From: Candidatus Parcubacteria bacterium | GTDB lineage: Bacteria; Patescibacteriota; Saccharimonadia; Saccharimonadales; 2-12-FULL-41-12 | Assembly (NCBI GenBank): GCA_019347895.1 | Contig: JAHWKM010000005.1 | Coordinates: forward strand, 1 to 60,485 | Length of the DNA stretch: 60,485 nucleotides | Reading direction: 5' to 3' | In this document: in pieces, positions 1-8,176 of the stretch | Layout: each line of letters opens with the position of its first letter | How positions within the stretch are numbered: position 1 is the stretch's first letter | Translations under genes and position numbers: made by a program | The notes under the pieces: generated by a model | Seen by the model: only the letters and a program-made list of their open reading frames with translations | Databases searched by the model: none | Told to the model about the DNA's origin: nothing

Positions 1-747
1 ACCGGACGGCCCATGCTCACTAGACCATAATCGGTCCCTGTCGTCCCAGGCCAAACCTTGGGGATTTCTATGACCGTAACTGTAAACTGCGTTATTAAAA
101 GGATTGTCGCCGGGAATACTGCCGTCTGCATTTATGCGTAAAATTTTTCCTGATAGTACGCTGGTGTCTTGAGCGCTTTGCTCGTCGCCTGCGTCGCCGG
201 TTGTAATATAAAGCTTGTCATCCGGACCAAATGCTATAAACCCGCCGTCATGAAACCTGGCCCCGGGAATTTGGTCGATAATGATCGTTTTTTCAGACAA
301 ACCTCCGTTTTTATATATGTAACTTTCCACCCGGTTTATCAAACCGGCGTCAGTTCTGGTTGTTAAATAAAGATAAATTTTATTATTCTCAGCGAAATCC
401 GGATGCAGTGCCAAGCCCAATAGCCCGCCTTCCCCGCTGTGTTCTACTCCGGAAATTTCAATTGATTGTCGGTCGCTGCCTACTCTTTTTAGCTTGCCTG
501 CCCTTTCCGTCACTAATAAATCTCCCCCGGGCAGCTCAGCAATAGCCCACGGAATATTCAAATCAACAGCCGCAATTTTAATGTTCGCTTCATCCCGCTG
601 GCCTGATTGTGTACCCGCCGGCAAATTAGAATCGGTCGGCTTGAATATATATCTTTCGAGTTGCCCTGATAGAATAATCCATCCCCCAAATATCAAAATC
701 CCGGCCATCACAATTAACAAAAAACGCTTTTTTGACACCTTATCCAT
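1..747 (-). CDS. PQQ-dependent sugar (glucose/sorbosone) dehydrogenase family protein, partial at window edge
   Basis: This is not in the ORF track because it has no stop inside the window. Reading the minus strand from an ATG at 747 gives 249 codons open to base 1. The product starts with a basic N-terminus and one hydrophobic segment (about residues 8-25), so it is probably membrane-anchored or a lipoprotein-like export product. Then follow beta-propeller motifs of the soluble aldose sugar dehydrogenase family: PWAIAELPGGDLLVTERAGK, GEGGLLGLALHPDF, HDGGFIAFGPDDKLYITTGD and YGHRNPQGLAW. Family members oxidise sugars with PQQ outside the membrane. The substrate here cannot be told. The last part of the propeller is beyond the window. 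It is divergent from the gene at 787. Confidence 0.85.
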   Translation of the reverse strand, partial: MDKVSKKRFLLIVMAGILIFGGWIILSGQLERYIFKPTDSNLPAGTQSGQRDEANIKIAAVDLNIPWAIAELPGGDLLVTERAGKLKRVGSDRQSIEISGVEHSGEGGLLGLALHPDFAENNKIYLYLTTRTDAGLINRVESYIYKNGGLSEKTIIIDQIPGARFHDGGFIAFGPDDKLYITTGDAGDEQSAQDTSVLSGKILRINADGSIPGDNPFNNAVYSYGHRNPQGLAWDDRDRLWSSEHGPSG

Positions 748-774
748 CGTTTTATCATATCACTTTAATAGGGT

Positions 775-786
775 TACAATTGTTGT
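775..786 (+). promoter_or_regulatory. -10-like box directly before the 787 gene (leaderless start)
   Basis: TACAAT lies 6 bases before the ATG at 787 and no Shine-Dalgarno is present, so transcription would start at or beside the start codon. Confidence 0.4.
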
Positions 787-1314
787 ATGCAGCCGCGATA
801 TTTTATTGGCATTGCCCTGCCTGATGAGCTAAGCAGCCGAATTAGCAAGATTCAAAACGATCTATTTCAGCCAGGCAAAGTTATGCAGCCGCTCGTCCCG
901 CACATTACGCTGCTGAATCCGAATATGTTAGAAAAACTGCCGCCAAAAGATTTCATACCCCAAGTCAGAAAAGTTACTAATAATATTTTGCCAGTTGAAA
1001 TAAGACTTAGCGAAATTTCAATGTTTAAAAAGCGGGTAATTTACATAAAAGCTGAAGGTAAAGCAGCCGTGTATCTATATGATGAGCTAGTAAAACTATT
1101 GCCAGATTCTGTTCGCACTAAATTTACACCCAATCGGAAATTTGAACCGCACATCACACTCGCCCAGGCCAAACCCAAGCAAAATTTAGATCCAAAGTTG
1201 ACTGAGCAAATCAAAACCAGGCTCAGCCCCCTTCTTCCCGTCCACTTCGAAGCCCAAAACCTATCCCGCTTCATTTGGCAAGGACCAAGAATCTATCAAG
1301 TTACAGAAGTCTAG
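787..1314 (+). CDS. 2'-5' RNA ligase / 2H phosphoesterase family protein
   Basis: The 175-residue product carries the two HxT motifs of the 2H phosphoesterase superfamily, PHITLL near residue 39 and PHITLA near residue 119. The opening YFIGIALPDEL is typical of ThpR/LigT-like proteins. These enzymes act on 2',3'-cyclic phosphates or 2'-5' RNA linkages; the physiological substrate in bacteria is usually unknown. The length is usual for the family. The gene stands alone on the plus strand, divergent from the sugar dehydrogenase and convergent with the YjbQ gene, whose stop is 1 base away. No Shine-Dalgarno is visible before the ATG. Confidence 0.85.
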   Translation: MQPRYFIGIALPDELSSRISKIQNDLFQPGKVMQPLVPHITLLNPNMLEKLPPKDFIPQVRKVTNNILPVEIRLSEISMFKKRVIYIKAEGKAAVYLYDELVKLLPDSVRTKFTPNRKFEPHITLAQAKPKQNLDPKLTEQIKTRLSPLLPVHFEAQNLSRFIWQGPRIYQVTEV

Positions 1315-1315
1315 T

Positions 1316-1693
1316 CTAAAGACTTACGAAAAGCTGGCGTTCTCGGGGACCGTCGAGTTCGACTAGGATTATTCGCTGCCAGGTGCCGAGGACTAGCTTG
1401 CCGTCTTCCACCGGAACTGTCACTTGCGGACCTATTATTGAACTGGCCAAGTGAGCCGGTACGTGAGACGGATCATGCGGATGGCGGTAGTTTAGCTTCG
1501 GTATCATCTCCCAAACCGCATCCAGTAAATCCAGGTCTGTTCCCGGATCCAAATCTGCCGTAGTTATAGCGCAAGTGGTGTGGGCAACAAAAACCGAGCA
1601 AAGTTTAGTCTCTTTAGTAATATAGCCTTGAACCTGGTCTGTTATATCTATAACCTGCCTATTTCTATCTGTTTGAATTGTCAATCTTTTCAT
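1316..1693 (-). CDS. YjbQ/UPF0047 family protein
   Basis: The product matches the YjbQ (UPF0047) family, some members of which have thiamine-phosphate synthase activity in vitro. Visible family features are SVFVAHTTCAITTADLDPGT, the HPHDPSHVPAHL stretch, and the C-terminal GTWQRIILVELDGPRERQL. I chose the ATG at 1693 (125 residues), because the extra 12 residues in the track (MQRCKGWGKILI) do not look like family sequence. The true cellular role is not established. The family is small, widespread and often found next to unrelated housekeeping genes. Confidence 0.85.
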   Translation of the reverse strand: MKRLTIQTDRNRQVIDITDQVQGYITKETKLCSVFVAHTTCAITTADLDPGTDLDLLDAVWEMIPKLNYRHPHDPSHVPAHLASSIIGPQVTVPVEDGKLVLGTWQRIILVELDGPRERQLFVSL

Positions 1694-1790
1694 AATTAAT
1701 ATTTTACCCCACCCCTTGCACCTTTGCACAAATTTGTTACACTGGCCCTATATTAACCATTAATGGTGGGAAACAAACAGGAGGAAAAAT

Positions 1791-2489
1791 ATGAATAATA
1801 ACAAAAATATTGCTGACCAGTTCAGCGAGTCAGTCAGTGAATTTTGGAACGCAATCGGCAGCTATCTGCCAAAAGTTTTTGGCGCGCTATTATTACTTGT
1901 CTTAGCGGTAATTGTAGCTAAGCTAGCTCAAACAGCCGTAGTAAAAGGCTTACAATTAGCGGGCGTGGACAAATTAGCCAAAAATAAGAATGTTTCTAAA
2001 GGCTTAAAAACAGCCGAAATTGATCTGGACTTTATTGCTATAACCGGCCGGATTATTTTCTGGGTAGTTATTATAATCTTTGCCCTGACAATCGCCGATG
2101 TGCTTGGGTTGAGCGCTATGAGCGAAGTTATTAGCGGCTTGCTTGGTTACCTGCCTAGCGTATTAGCCGCGGCTATTGTCTTAACTGTTACCGTAGCTGG
2201 TGCCAGATTGATTCGTGACGTGGTTTCAGCCGCGCTTAGAAGAATGCGTGTCGATTACGGCCACATTATCGGCAATATTACCTTCTACCTTATATTGGTT
2301 TTCGGTACGGTAATGGCTATCGACCAGCTAGGTTTTGATACTACAATCCTAACCGCTAACATAACGATAATCGTAACGGGCTTTGTGCTAGCATTAGCCT
2401 TAGCCTTCGGACTCGGCGGGCGCGATTTAGCCGGCCGCCTGCTAGAGGATGCCTACAGCAACGTCAAAAAAGCCAAGCACAAAAAATAG
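1791..2489 (+). CDS. Small-conductance-channel-like membrane protein with conserved TM helix repeats
   Basis: The 232-residue protein is hydrophobic, with about four membrane segments (residues about 28-48, 82-102, 113-137 and 157-207). The last one contains the glycine/alanine-rich ALALAFGLGGRDLAGR, as in the pore-lining helix of MscS-like proteins and the conserved TM-helix family. It lacks the MscS beta domain and C-terminal cage, so it is a minimal relative of unknown gating. A strong Shine-Dalgarno (GGAGG) sits 7 bases before the ATG. The C-terminus is lysine-rich. It is convergent with the VOC gene. Confidence 0.75.
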   Translation: MNNNKNIADQFSESVSEFWNAIGSYLPKVFGALLLLVLAVIVAKLAQTAVVKGLQLAGVDKLAKNKNVSKGLKTAEIDLDFIAITGRIIFWVVIIIFALTIADVLGLSAMSEVISGLLGYLPSVLAAAIVLTVTVAGARLIRDVVSAALRRMRVDYGHIIGNITFYLILVFGTVMAIDQLGFDTTILTANITIIVTGFVLALALAFGLGGRDLAGRLLEDAYSNVKKAKHKK

Positions 2490-2508
2490 CTGTATTTTCA
2501 GTTTTTTA

Positions 2509-2886
2509 TTAATCTTCGTTGCTAATCGCGAGCATATTACCCGAGGGGTCTTTAATCCAAACGACTATGAAATCACCCATTTTGTGAATATCGCCCTCTA
2601 TAGTAATTCCCGGTAATTCGGGATAGTGTCCGAAGCTCACGCCTTTTTCCTTTAAGGCAGAAGCAACTTCTTCCACGTTTGGTACCACGAAGGCAGCATA
2701 AGTAGCTTTATTAGTTCCGGCATACTGCGACGGATAAACAAATAATTTACTATTGCCGCTTCTATATGTAATTCCCCCTTCATTCCTTTTTACTTCCTCC
2801 AAACCTAGCGTCTGACCGTAGAATTTTTCGGCTTCCTCTAGGTTGTTAACGGCAATTGTTGCCGTAACATTCGCATCTTTTAACAT
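2509..2886 (-). CDS. VOC/glyoxalase-fold family protein
   Basis: The 125-residue product is a single vicinal-oxygen-chelate domain built from two beta-alpha-beta-beta-beta modules. The first module has NNLEEAEKFYGQTLGLEEV and the end reads VWIKDPSGNMLAI, which carries the usual DPxGN turn. The reaction cannot be assigned, as this fold covers glyoxalases, dioxygenases and resistance proteins. A strong Shine-Dalgarno (AAGGAGG) lies just before the ATG. The family call is good; a specific function would be a guess. Confidence 0.8.
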   Translation of the reverse strand: MLKDANVTATIAVNNLEEAEKFYGQTLGLEEVKRNEGGITYRSGNSKLFVYPSQYAGTNKATYAAFVVPNVEEVASALKEKGVSFGHYPELPGITIEGDIHKMGDFIVVWIKDPSGNMLAISNED

Positions 2887-2957
2887 ATCCCCTCCTTAAT
2901 TAATTTGTAATCTAATTAAAGACCAAAGGGGGCAAAATGCGCAGTAAATTTTTATGC

Positions 2958-3158
2958 TTAGGGTTCTTGGGGAACAATAATCCAAAGGATTACATACGGG
3001 ATAAAGCCGGGCAAACCGCCAGGCAACAGCAATATAACAAAAATTATCCTGGGGATAATAGGATCAACGTTGAAATAATGCCCTAAACCGCCGCAAACTC
3101 CGGCAATAACTTTGTCATCCCGCGATCGATACAGCCGTTTTGGTTCAGTTTCATTCAT
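2958..3158 (-). CDS. PspC domain protein
   Basis: The 66-residue protein shows the full PspC signature: LYRSRDDKVIAGVCGGLGHY followed by FNVDPIIPRIIFVIL and a hydrophobic tail ending in ILWIIVPQ. PspC proteins are small inner-membrane proteins, in proteobacteria linked to the phage-shock membrane stress response; in Patescibacteria the partners are generally absent. No other psp gene is seen nearby. The domain makes up the whole protein. Confidence 0.9.
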   Translation of the reverse strand: MNETEPKRLYRSRDDKVIAGVCGGLGHYFNVDPIIPRIIFVILLLPGGLPGFIPYVILWIIVPQEP

Positions 3159-3185
3159 AGTTATAGTGTAGCAAAAATTTCTACG

Positions 3186-4059
3186 CTAATTAATATTGAG
3201 CATAACTACGCCTACCACTACTAAGACCGCGCCTGCTCTCTTGGTGATTATTATTTTTTCCTTATCAAAAATTGCTGCCAAAAGCGAAGTTACCAAGACC
3301 GAGGCTGATGCGATAACAGCTGGGATTATAAGATTCCCGGATATTTCTGAACCAACAAAAAAACCTATGGCTCCCAAGGTAAGGGTAAGCCCGGAAGCAA
3401 TTCCTATCTTGTTTTTGCGTAAATTCCTTAGCGATTTTATAGTAGCTGATTTATTTTTAAGAAATGACAAGGTTAAAACATATATTGCCGCCGAAACGGC
3501 CGTAAGGCCAGTTATTGTTTCCCAAGGTAATTCATCAACTACCATATTTAAAAAGAAAATATCTACGCCTAAAAATATAGCCGCCAGTAATGCCATGACT
3601 ACTTCTTGGCTTAAATGATCTTTTATCTTACGGGTGTTTAACTTTTCTGTACCAAGCAATACTGCCCCAAAAACTATTATTAACATGCGGAGATTTTAGG
3701 TTGGAAAATGTAAGGCCCATAAATAAAAATGTTGCTAGAAGTACAAATAAGGGATAGGTATTTATCAAAGGAATGACGACTCCAGCCTGGCCAATCGAAA
3801 GAGCCTTAATAGATAAAATATAACCCGCGGTAAAAAACGCGGCCGCCAGCATGATTATCAAGATTTGGTTTAATCCCGGTATACTTTGTCCTGAAATTAA
3901 AAATATAATCGTCAATATAATTGCGGCCGGCAAGTGAATAGCCAAATTTACTTCCAAGCCGGCGTGTGTTTTGCTGTTTCTTGTGGCCAGCCAGTCGCTT
4001 ACACCCCAAAAAATAAGGGCGACTAAACCGCCAATTGTCGCCGCTAAAACTCCATTCAT
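3186..4059 (-). pseudogene. EamA/DMT-family transporter, split by a frameshift
   Basis: Two overlapping reading frames together make one EamA-type transporter. The first (4059 to 3628) encodes the N-terminal membrane helices, up to FLFMGLTFSNLKS; after that it loses membrane character. The second (3686 to 3186) continues with MLIIVFGAVLLGTEKL and about five more helices. Removing a single A from an AAAA run near 3697-3701 would join both frames into one product of about 290 residues, the normal size. Possible explanations are a real decay mutation, an assembly or sequencing error in a homopolymer, or re-initiation at the second ATG giving two half-proteins. The substrate is unknown. Confidence 0.75.
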
Positions 4060-4066
4060 TAACTAA

Positions 4067-4657
4067 TCATACATTATATTCAGACCGCCTAGATGCAATA
4101 ATAGTCCTGGCCGAGTGAACAAACACGAGCGCGAACCCCAGGCCGAATAATATTTCGCCAGTGTACAAATTATTGATCTCGGCAAAATAATAGCTCAGCC
4201 CGCTGATGATCAGACCGGCTATTAGCAGCAGGCTATAGATTACATTAGGCACGCTGCGAAGAACTTTTAACCCCCAATAAAGTCCTATCAGAGCCCCTGT
4301 AACAACAAGGGTTAACGAGATGTAGTGATGCGTCAATCTGTAAAATTCATTGACCTGATAAGGGTAAGTGCTGAAGGCAACCAGTATATATTCGACGCTT
4401 AGTATTTTACAAAACAAGCCCAGCTGCCCTAGCCGGAGTTCTTTAGCGCGTAATCGGCGAGCGGCCAGCCACAAAAATATTCCGGCTCCCATAAAAGAAA
4501 AGCTGTAAGGAACAAGTGTTACCAGCTGCGTACCGTAATGGCTGATTCCACCCTGATCATCGCGCAGAAAATACACCGGTTCAATAATGAAGCAGACAAG
4601 CATAAAAAATCCCAGATTAAGCTGGCTCAAGATGATAAATCCCCGTACCTTTTTCAC
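4067..4657 (-). CDS. Conserved six-helix membrane protein (DUF998-like)
   Basis: The 196-residue product starts with GTG and has about six hydrophobic segments. The motif GGISHYGTQLVTLVPYSFSF after the first helix resembles the DUF998 type of membrane protein, of unknown function. It ends 8 bases before the start of the split EamA gene on the same strand. I do not recognise a catalytic motif. The DUF998 comparison is from memory and only moderately sure. Confidence 0.55.
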   Translation of the reverse strand: MKKVRGFIILSQLNLGFFMLVCFIIEPVYFLRDDQGGISHYGTQLVTLVPYSFSFMGAGIFLWLAARRLRAKELRLGQLGLFCKILSVEYILVAFSTYPYQVNEFYRLTHHYISLTLVVTGALIGLYWGLKVLRSVPNVIYSLLLIAGLIISGLSYYFAEINNLYTGEILFGLGFALVFVHSARTIIASRRSEYNV

Positions 4658-4790
4658 GAGCCAAAGATAATTAAATTTTTCATATCAAGCGTACCTCATA
4701 TTAAAACTAATCATAGCATCAGGTATTTATAGGTCCGAAATAGAAATTTTTGCTGGCCTGGGTTTCCGCCGGTTGGTAAATAATATCCGG

Positions 4791-6095
4791 CTATTTTGAG
4801 AGTTTTGTGAGTAGATCATCGACTTTAACTCTTTCTTGTTTTGTCGTGTCTCTGTCCCGAATTGTTACATCATTGGCGTCTAAGCTCTCAAAATCTATTA
4901 CTACGCAATATGGGGTGCCTATTTCGTCTTGTCGACGATATCTTTTGCCGATGTTGCCGTTGTCGTCCCACATGACGTTGCCAAATTCTTTTTTCAGCAT
5001 GTCATAGACTTCTTTGGCTTTAGCGACCAACTCCGGTTTATTTTTTAGCAGCGGGCTGACTGCAACTTTAACCGGCGCTAAATTATGAGGCAGTTTTAGA
5101 TATGTGCGTTTTTCACCGTTTATTTCATCTTCTATGTAAGCTGAGGTTAAAACCGCCATAATCAAACGTTCTATGCCGAAGCTTGGTTCAATCACATGCG
5201 GCAAAAATGGTTCATTTCCGTCTTTTGGACGGTATTGCATGTTTTTTCCTGAAACTTTTTGATGGTTGGATAAATCATAATCAGTGCGGTAAGCAAGACC
5301 GAGCAATTCGTCTTTTTTGTGCGGAAAATCGAACTCAAAATCGATCGTGCGCTTAGAATAATGCGCCCTATCTTCTTCTGGTACTTCTAGCTCATGGACA
5401 GATTCCTCAGGTAAGCCTACTTTTCTTAAAAATGTTTTTATGCTTAAACGCCAATTTTCAAAAGCTTCTTCCCATTCATCCGGATGGATAAAATATTCAA
5501 TTTCCATTTGCTCAAACTCCCGCGAACGAAATACAAAATCACGCGGGCTTATCTCGTTTCTAAATGCTTTGCCAATTTGAGCGATACCAAACGGAATATC
5601 AGGATAAAAACTATCAACTACATTATTAAAATTGGTAAAAATCCCCTGTGCTGTTTCCGGTCGGAGAAAAGAATCTGGCGATTTTGCGTCTTCAACCGCA
5701 CCAAACTTAGTCTTGAGCATCATGTTAAACATGCGCGGTTCGCCAAAGGCATCTATTTGGCCACAGGTCGGGCATTTATTATCCTCCAAATGATCTGCCC
5801 GAAACTGCGAATGGCAATTAGTGCAAACTACTAAGGGATCTTTAAAACCTGCTAAGTGACCGCTGGCTTCAAAAACCTTTTCAGGCATAATTATTGCTGC
5901 GTCCACGCCATACATATCGGCTCGGTCTTCGACAAAGGTTTTCCACCACAGACTTGTGATATTACGCTTTAGCGCTACGCCCAAAGGACCGTAATCCCAC
6001 GTTCCGCTCAGACCGCCATAAATCTCAGAGCCTTGGTATATAAAACCCCGGCGTTTGCAAAGCGAAACAATATCTTCTAAAGAAATATCACTCAT
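4791..6095 (-). CDS. glyQS: Glycyl-tRNA synthetase (single-chain class II type)
   Basis: The 434-residue protein is the homodimeric, class II GlyRS that charges tRNA-Gly. It begins with the family N-terminus (LCKRRGFIYQGSEIYGG) and contains a zinc-type insertion with CTNCHSQF and CPTCG near residues 87-112. Class II motif 2 is FRNEISPRDFVFRSREFEQM and motif 3 is EPSFGIERL. The C-terminal anticodon-binding domain starts around residue 340 (LAPVKVAVSPL). The length is normal. The ATG follows a TATAAT box by 8 bases, with no Shine-Dalgarno, pointing to a leaderless mRNA. Confidence 0.97.
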   Translation of the reverse strand: MSDISLEDIVSLCKRRGFIYQGSEIYGGLSGTWDYGPLGVALKRNITSLWWKTFVEDRADMYGVDAAIIMPEKVFEASGHLAGFKDPLVVCTNCHSQFRADHLEDNKCPTCGQIDAFGEPRMFNMMLKTKFGAVEDAKSPDSFLRPETAQGIFTNFNNVVDSFYPDIPFGIAQIGKAFRNEISPRDFVFRSREFEQMEIEYFIHPDEWEEAFENWRLSIKTFLRKVGLPEESVHELEVPEEDRAHYSKRTIDFEFDFPHKKDELLGLAYRTDYDLSNHQKVSGKNMQYRPKDGNEPFLPHVIEPSFGIERLIMAVLTSAYIEDEINGEKRTYLKLPHNLAPVKVAVSPLLKNKPELVAKAKEVYDMLKKEFGNVMWDDNGNIGKRYRRQDEIGTPYCVVIDFESLDANDVTIRDRDTTKQERVKVDDLLTKLSK

Positions 6096-6115
6096 TAAAC
6101 TAGATTATATTATAA
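6096..6115 (-). promoter_or_regulatory. Leaderless-type promoter of glyQS
   Basis: On the minus strand TATAATATAAT is followed by ctagttta and then the ATG. Either TATAAT would place the transcript start on or just before the start codon. Confidence 0.5.
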
Positions 6116-6143
6116 ATTAATATCTATTGGTATTACCGGTAAT

Positions 6144-6893
6144 CTAGATCGATCCTGAAACATGAGCAGTTACGAAATCAGGCTGAGGCTGCTGCGGTCC
6201 CCAAAAAGCCAGTGTCTTGTCTCTTACACTTCCAGTATTAACGATTTCATCAAACAATAATGCGTTTTCAGGACGCGGAAAATCATGTGCAAGAGGACTA
6301 ATATTTACACCTATATCAGCAGGTTCTATCATAAATCCGACTGGCAGATCAGGCTGCTCGAAACGCGTAGGTTTTAATATTCCCATACTATATCCTCTTT
6401 TTAAGCTATGAACAGCTAATGCGTCCAAGCCGATATATGGTGCATCGGCTACCATAAATAACTCAGGCCGATCATCGACTTCTAGTTTAGGTTGAATAGT
6501 GCGGTGAAAGTTTTTAATACTAGAACCAAAACCGCGTCTTGATACTTGGGCTAGTTTTACGCCCTTTACTGTTGGATCAGGCTGGTCTTCGAAGTAACTA
6601 AGAGCATCAGTAAAGTCATCGCTTGTAGCAAGGCTTAAGTCAAATCTATGTGATGCAACCCGGCGAAGCAGACGTTCCTGAATACTGTCATTTTCGTCAG
6701 TAGCCTTCATAATTAGATATAATCCCAAGTAACTAAATCTGGTCTCGTCGTTTAGTAAATTACGAATATGGCCACTATTTAGTCTTGCGCCATTATGGCC
6801 AAGAGCAAATCTAATACTTTCTGGCAATATCCTTTTGTCAGGATCATATTCACTTGAAGGTTGGGATCTTCTTCTAGTTAAGGGCGACATCAT
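6144..6893 (-). CDS. Hypothetical protein with a phosphoribosyltransferase-like end
   Basis: I do not recognise the 249-residue protein as a known family. Its first 120 residues are polar and probably helical. The last third holds GLDALAVHSLKRGYSMGILK and, near residue 218, NALLFDEIVNTGSVRDKTLA. The latter resembles the PRPP-binding loop of type I phosphoribosyltransferases (hydrophobic stretch, two acidic residues, TG). The second acidic residue is a glutamate here. If this is right, it would be a divergent phosphoribosyltransferase; a chance match is possible. It is flanked by roughly 200 bases upstream holding only -10-like sequences (TGCTACAAT). Confidence 0.45.
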   Translation of the reverse strand: MMSPLTRRRSQPSSEYDPDKRILPESIRFALGHNGARLNSGHIRNLLNDETRFSYLGLYLIMKATDENDSIQERLLRRVASHRFDLSLATSDDFTDALSYFEDQPDPTVKGVKLAQVSRRGFGSSIKNFHRTIQPKLEVDDRPELFMVADAPYIGLDALAVHSLKRGYSMGILKPTRFEQPDLPVGFMIEPADIGVNISPLAHDFPRPENALLFDEIVNTGSVRDKTLAFWGPQQPQPDFVTAHVSGSI

Positions 6894-7102
6894 ACATAAA
6901 TCACAAATATAAGACTGAGAATCTTATCTAAGCTAAGTTTTTTATAAGTTTTTCTAAGTTTTCCTCTTCACTTACTGTTTAAATTGTAGCATCTAAACTT
7001 TTGATAGCATAGTTTCTGAAAAAAACCTTCCGGATTTTCTTCTGTAAAAAATTTATGTATTTTATAACAAATATTCAGTTAATGCAAGTTGAGAACCCGC
7101 TA

Positions 7103-7795
7103 CTATTTTAAATGTTCTTGGAGTAAAAAATTGGAAAGTCCTTCAACTTCTAAAGCATTTTTATTGGGAAGCTTATTGATTTTTACAAATAGTTTTTTGC
7201 TATTAAGGTAGCGGAGGATTTTTATATGATTTTGGTTGTATTTGCCTGATTCATGGACCGCAAAACACTGGTGGTCAAAATCAAAATTGTATTTTTTATT
7301 TGGGGGCAATGGCGCGCCGGTTGATAATGTTTTAAGATTTGGCTCTACGCCTATGAGATTTAGCAGCTTTAGTCCAAACCAAATTTTAATTTGCCCGAGC
7401 GGCAGATTTTTATCATTTAATGATGCTAGCACATTGCTGAGATACGGATAATATTCGCTTCCTTCCTCATCCACGGTAAGTTTATTGACATTTTTTAGGC
7501 AGTCATAGGCATACATTGCTCTGTCTATATCGCTTGTGATATTGCCGTAAAATTTATCCATCCGGCTGGAAGTAAGCATGTACAGATCTCCCCTGCCCTT
7601 TAATAGTATGAGATGATTCTCCGCGAATAATTCTATGCCGCCGGCCAGCTTGCTTTTGCCGGAACGAACGGATTTGGCAATAGCCTTTAGCTTGCCGTGC
7701 TCCTGGCTCAGGACAGTTATGATACGGTCTTTTTCACCGTAATCAATGCGCGCTAAAATTATAGCTTTGTCGGAAATGTTTTTGCTGGTCGGCAT
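7103..7795 (-). CDS. recO: DNA repair protein RecO
   Basis: RecO loads RecA on single-stranded DNA in the RecFOR gap-repair pathway. The N-terminal OB fold is clear (KAIILARIDYGEKDRIITVL, then GKLKAIAKSVRSGKSKL and GGIELF). The rest is the helical RecO C-terminal domain. The usual four-cysteine zinc site of many RecO proteins is not evident, as only one cysteine lies in the region (DHQCFAV). At 230 residues it is of normal size. It lies 6 bases downstream of the receiver-like gene, suggesting that it is cotranscribed with the degenerate two-component pair. Confidence 0.9.
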   Translation of the reverse strand: MPTSKNISDKAIILARIDYGEKDRIITVLSQEHGKLKAIAKSVRSGKSKLAGGIELFAENHLILLKGRGDLYMLTSSRMDKFYGNITSDIDRAMYAYDCLKNVNKLTVDEEGSEYYPYLSNVLASLNDKNLPLGQIKIWFGLKLLNLIGVEPNLKTLSTGAPLPPNKKYNFDFDHQCFAVHESGKYNQNHIKILRYLNSKKLFVKINKLPNKNALEVEGLSNFLLQEHLK

Positions 7796-7801
7796 AGTCT
7801 A

Positions 7802-8176
7802 TTATTCTAAAAGTTTCTCTGCGTTTTTTATAAGTTCATCAAGCGTTACAGATGATTTATACAAGTGTGCGGCCACGCCCATATCTTCTAAGATAGAGTC
7901 CGTAACGCCCAGATCCTCCTTGGGCATTTGGCTGTAAATAACAATAGGAATATTTAGCCATTCAGGATAGGAGCGGAATTCATGAATAAATTCCAGACCG
8001 TTATGCTTGGGCATAAGAAGCTCTAAAATAACCAAGCGCGGAGTACTTTTATCGGCTTGCTCAATGGCTGATTGTGAGGTGTGGGCTATAGCCGAGGACC
8101 TTTCCTGCCTTGCCAGAGCTTGGGCAATAACCAGCGCTAACTCCTTTGACGGTTCGATTATAAGCACGTCTGTCAT
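7802..8176 (-). CDS. Receiver-domain protein with Glu in place of the phospho-acceptor Asp
   Basis: The 124-residue protein is a lone receiver (REC) fold with no output domain. The position that is normally Asp (VILDxxMP) reads VILELLMP, so the acceptor is Glu52. The acidic pocket is also reduced: LIIEPS instead of the usual two or three acidic residues. The conserved Lys is kept (LYKSS near residue 106), and the switch position is Ser (IVIYSQ). It should not take up phosphate and may be locked in an active-like state. It overlaps the upstream kinase-like gene by 4 bases (translational coupling). Compare the canonical receiver at 16528. Confidence 0.85.
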   Translation of the reverse strand: MTDVLIIEPSKELALVIAQALARQERSSAIAHTSQSAIEQADKSTPRLVILELLMPKHNGLEFIHEFRSYPEWLNIPIVIYSQMPKEDLGVTDSILEDMGVAAHLYKSSVTLDELIKNAEKLLE

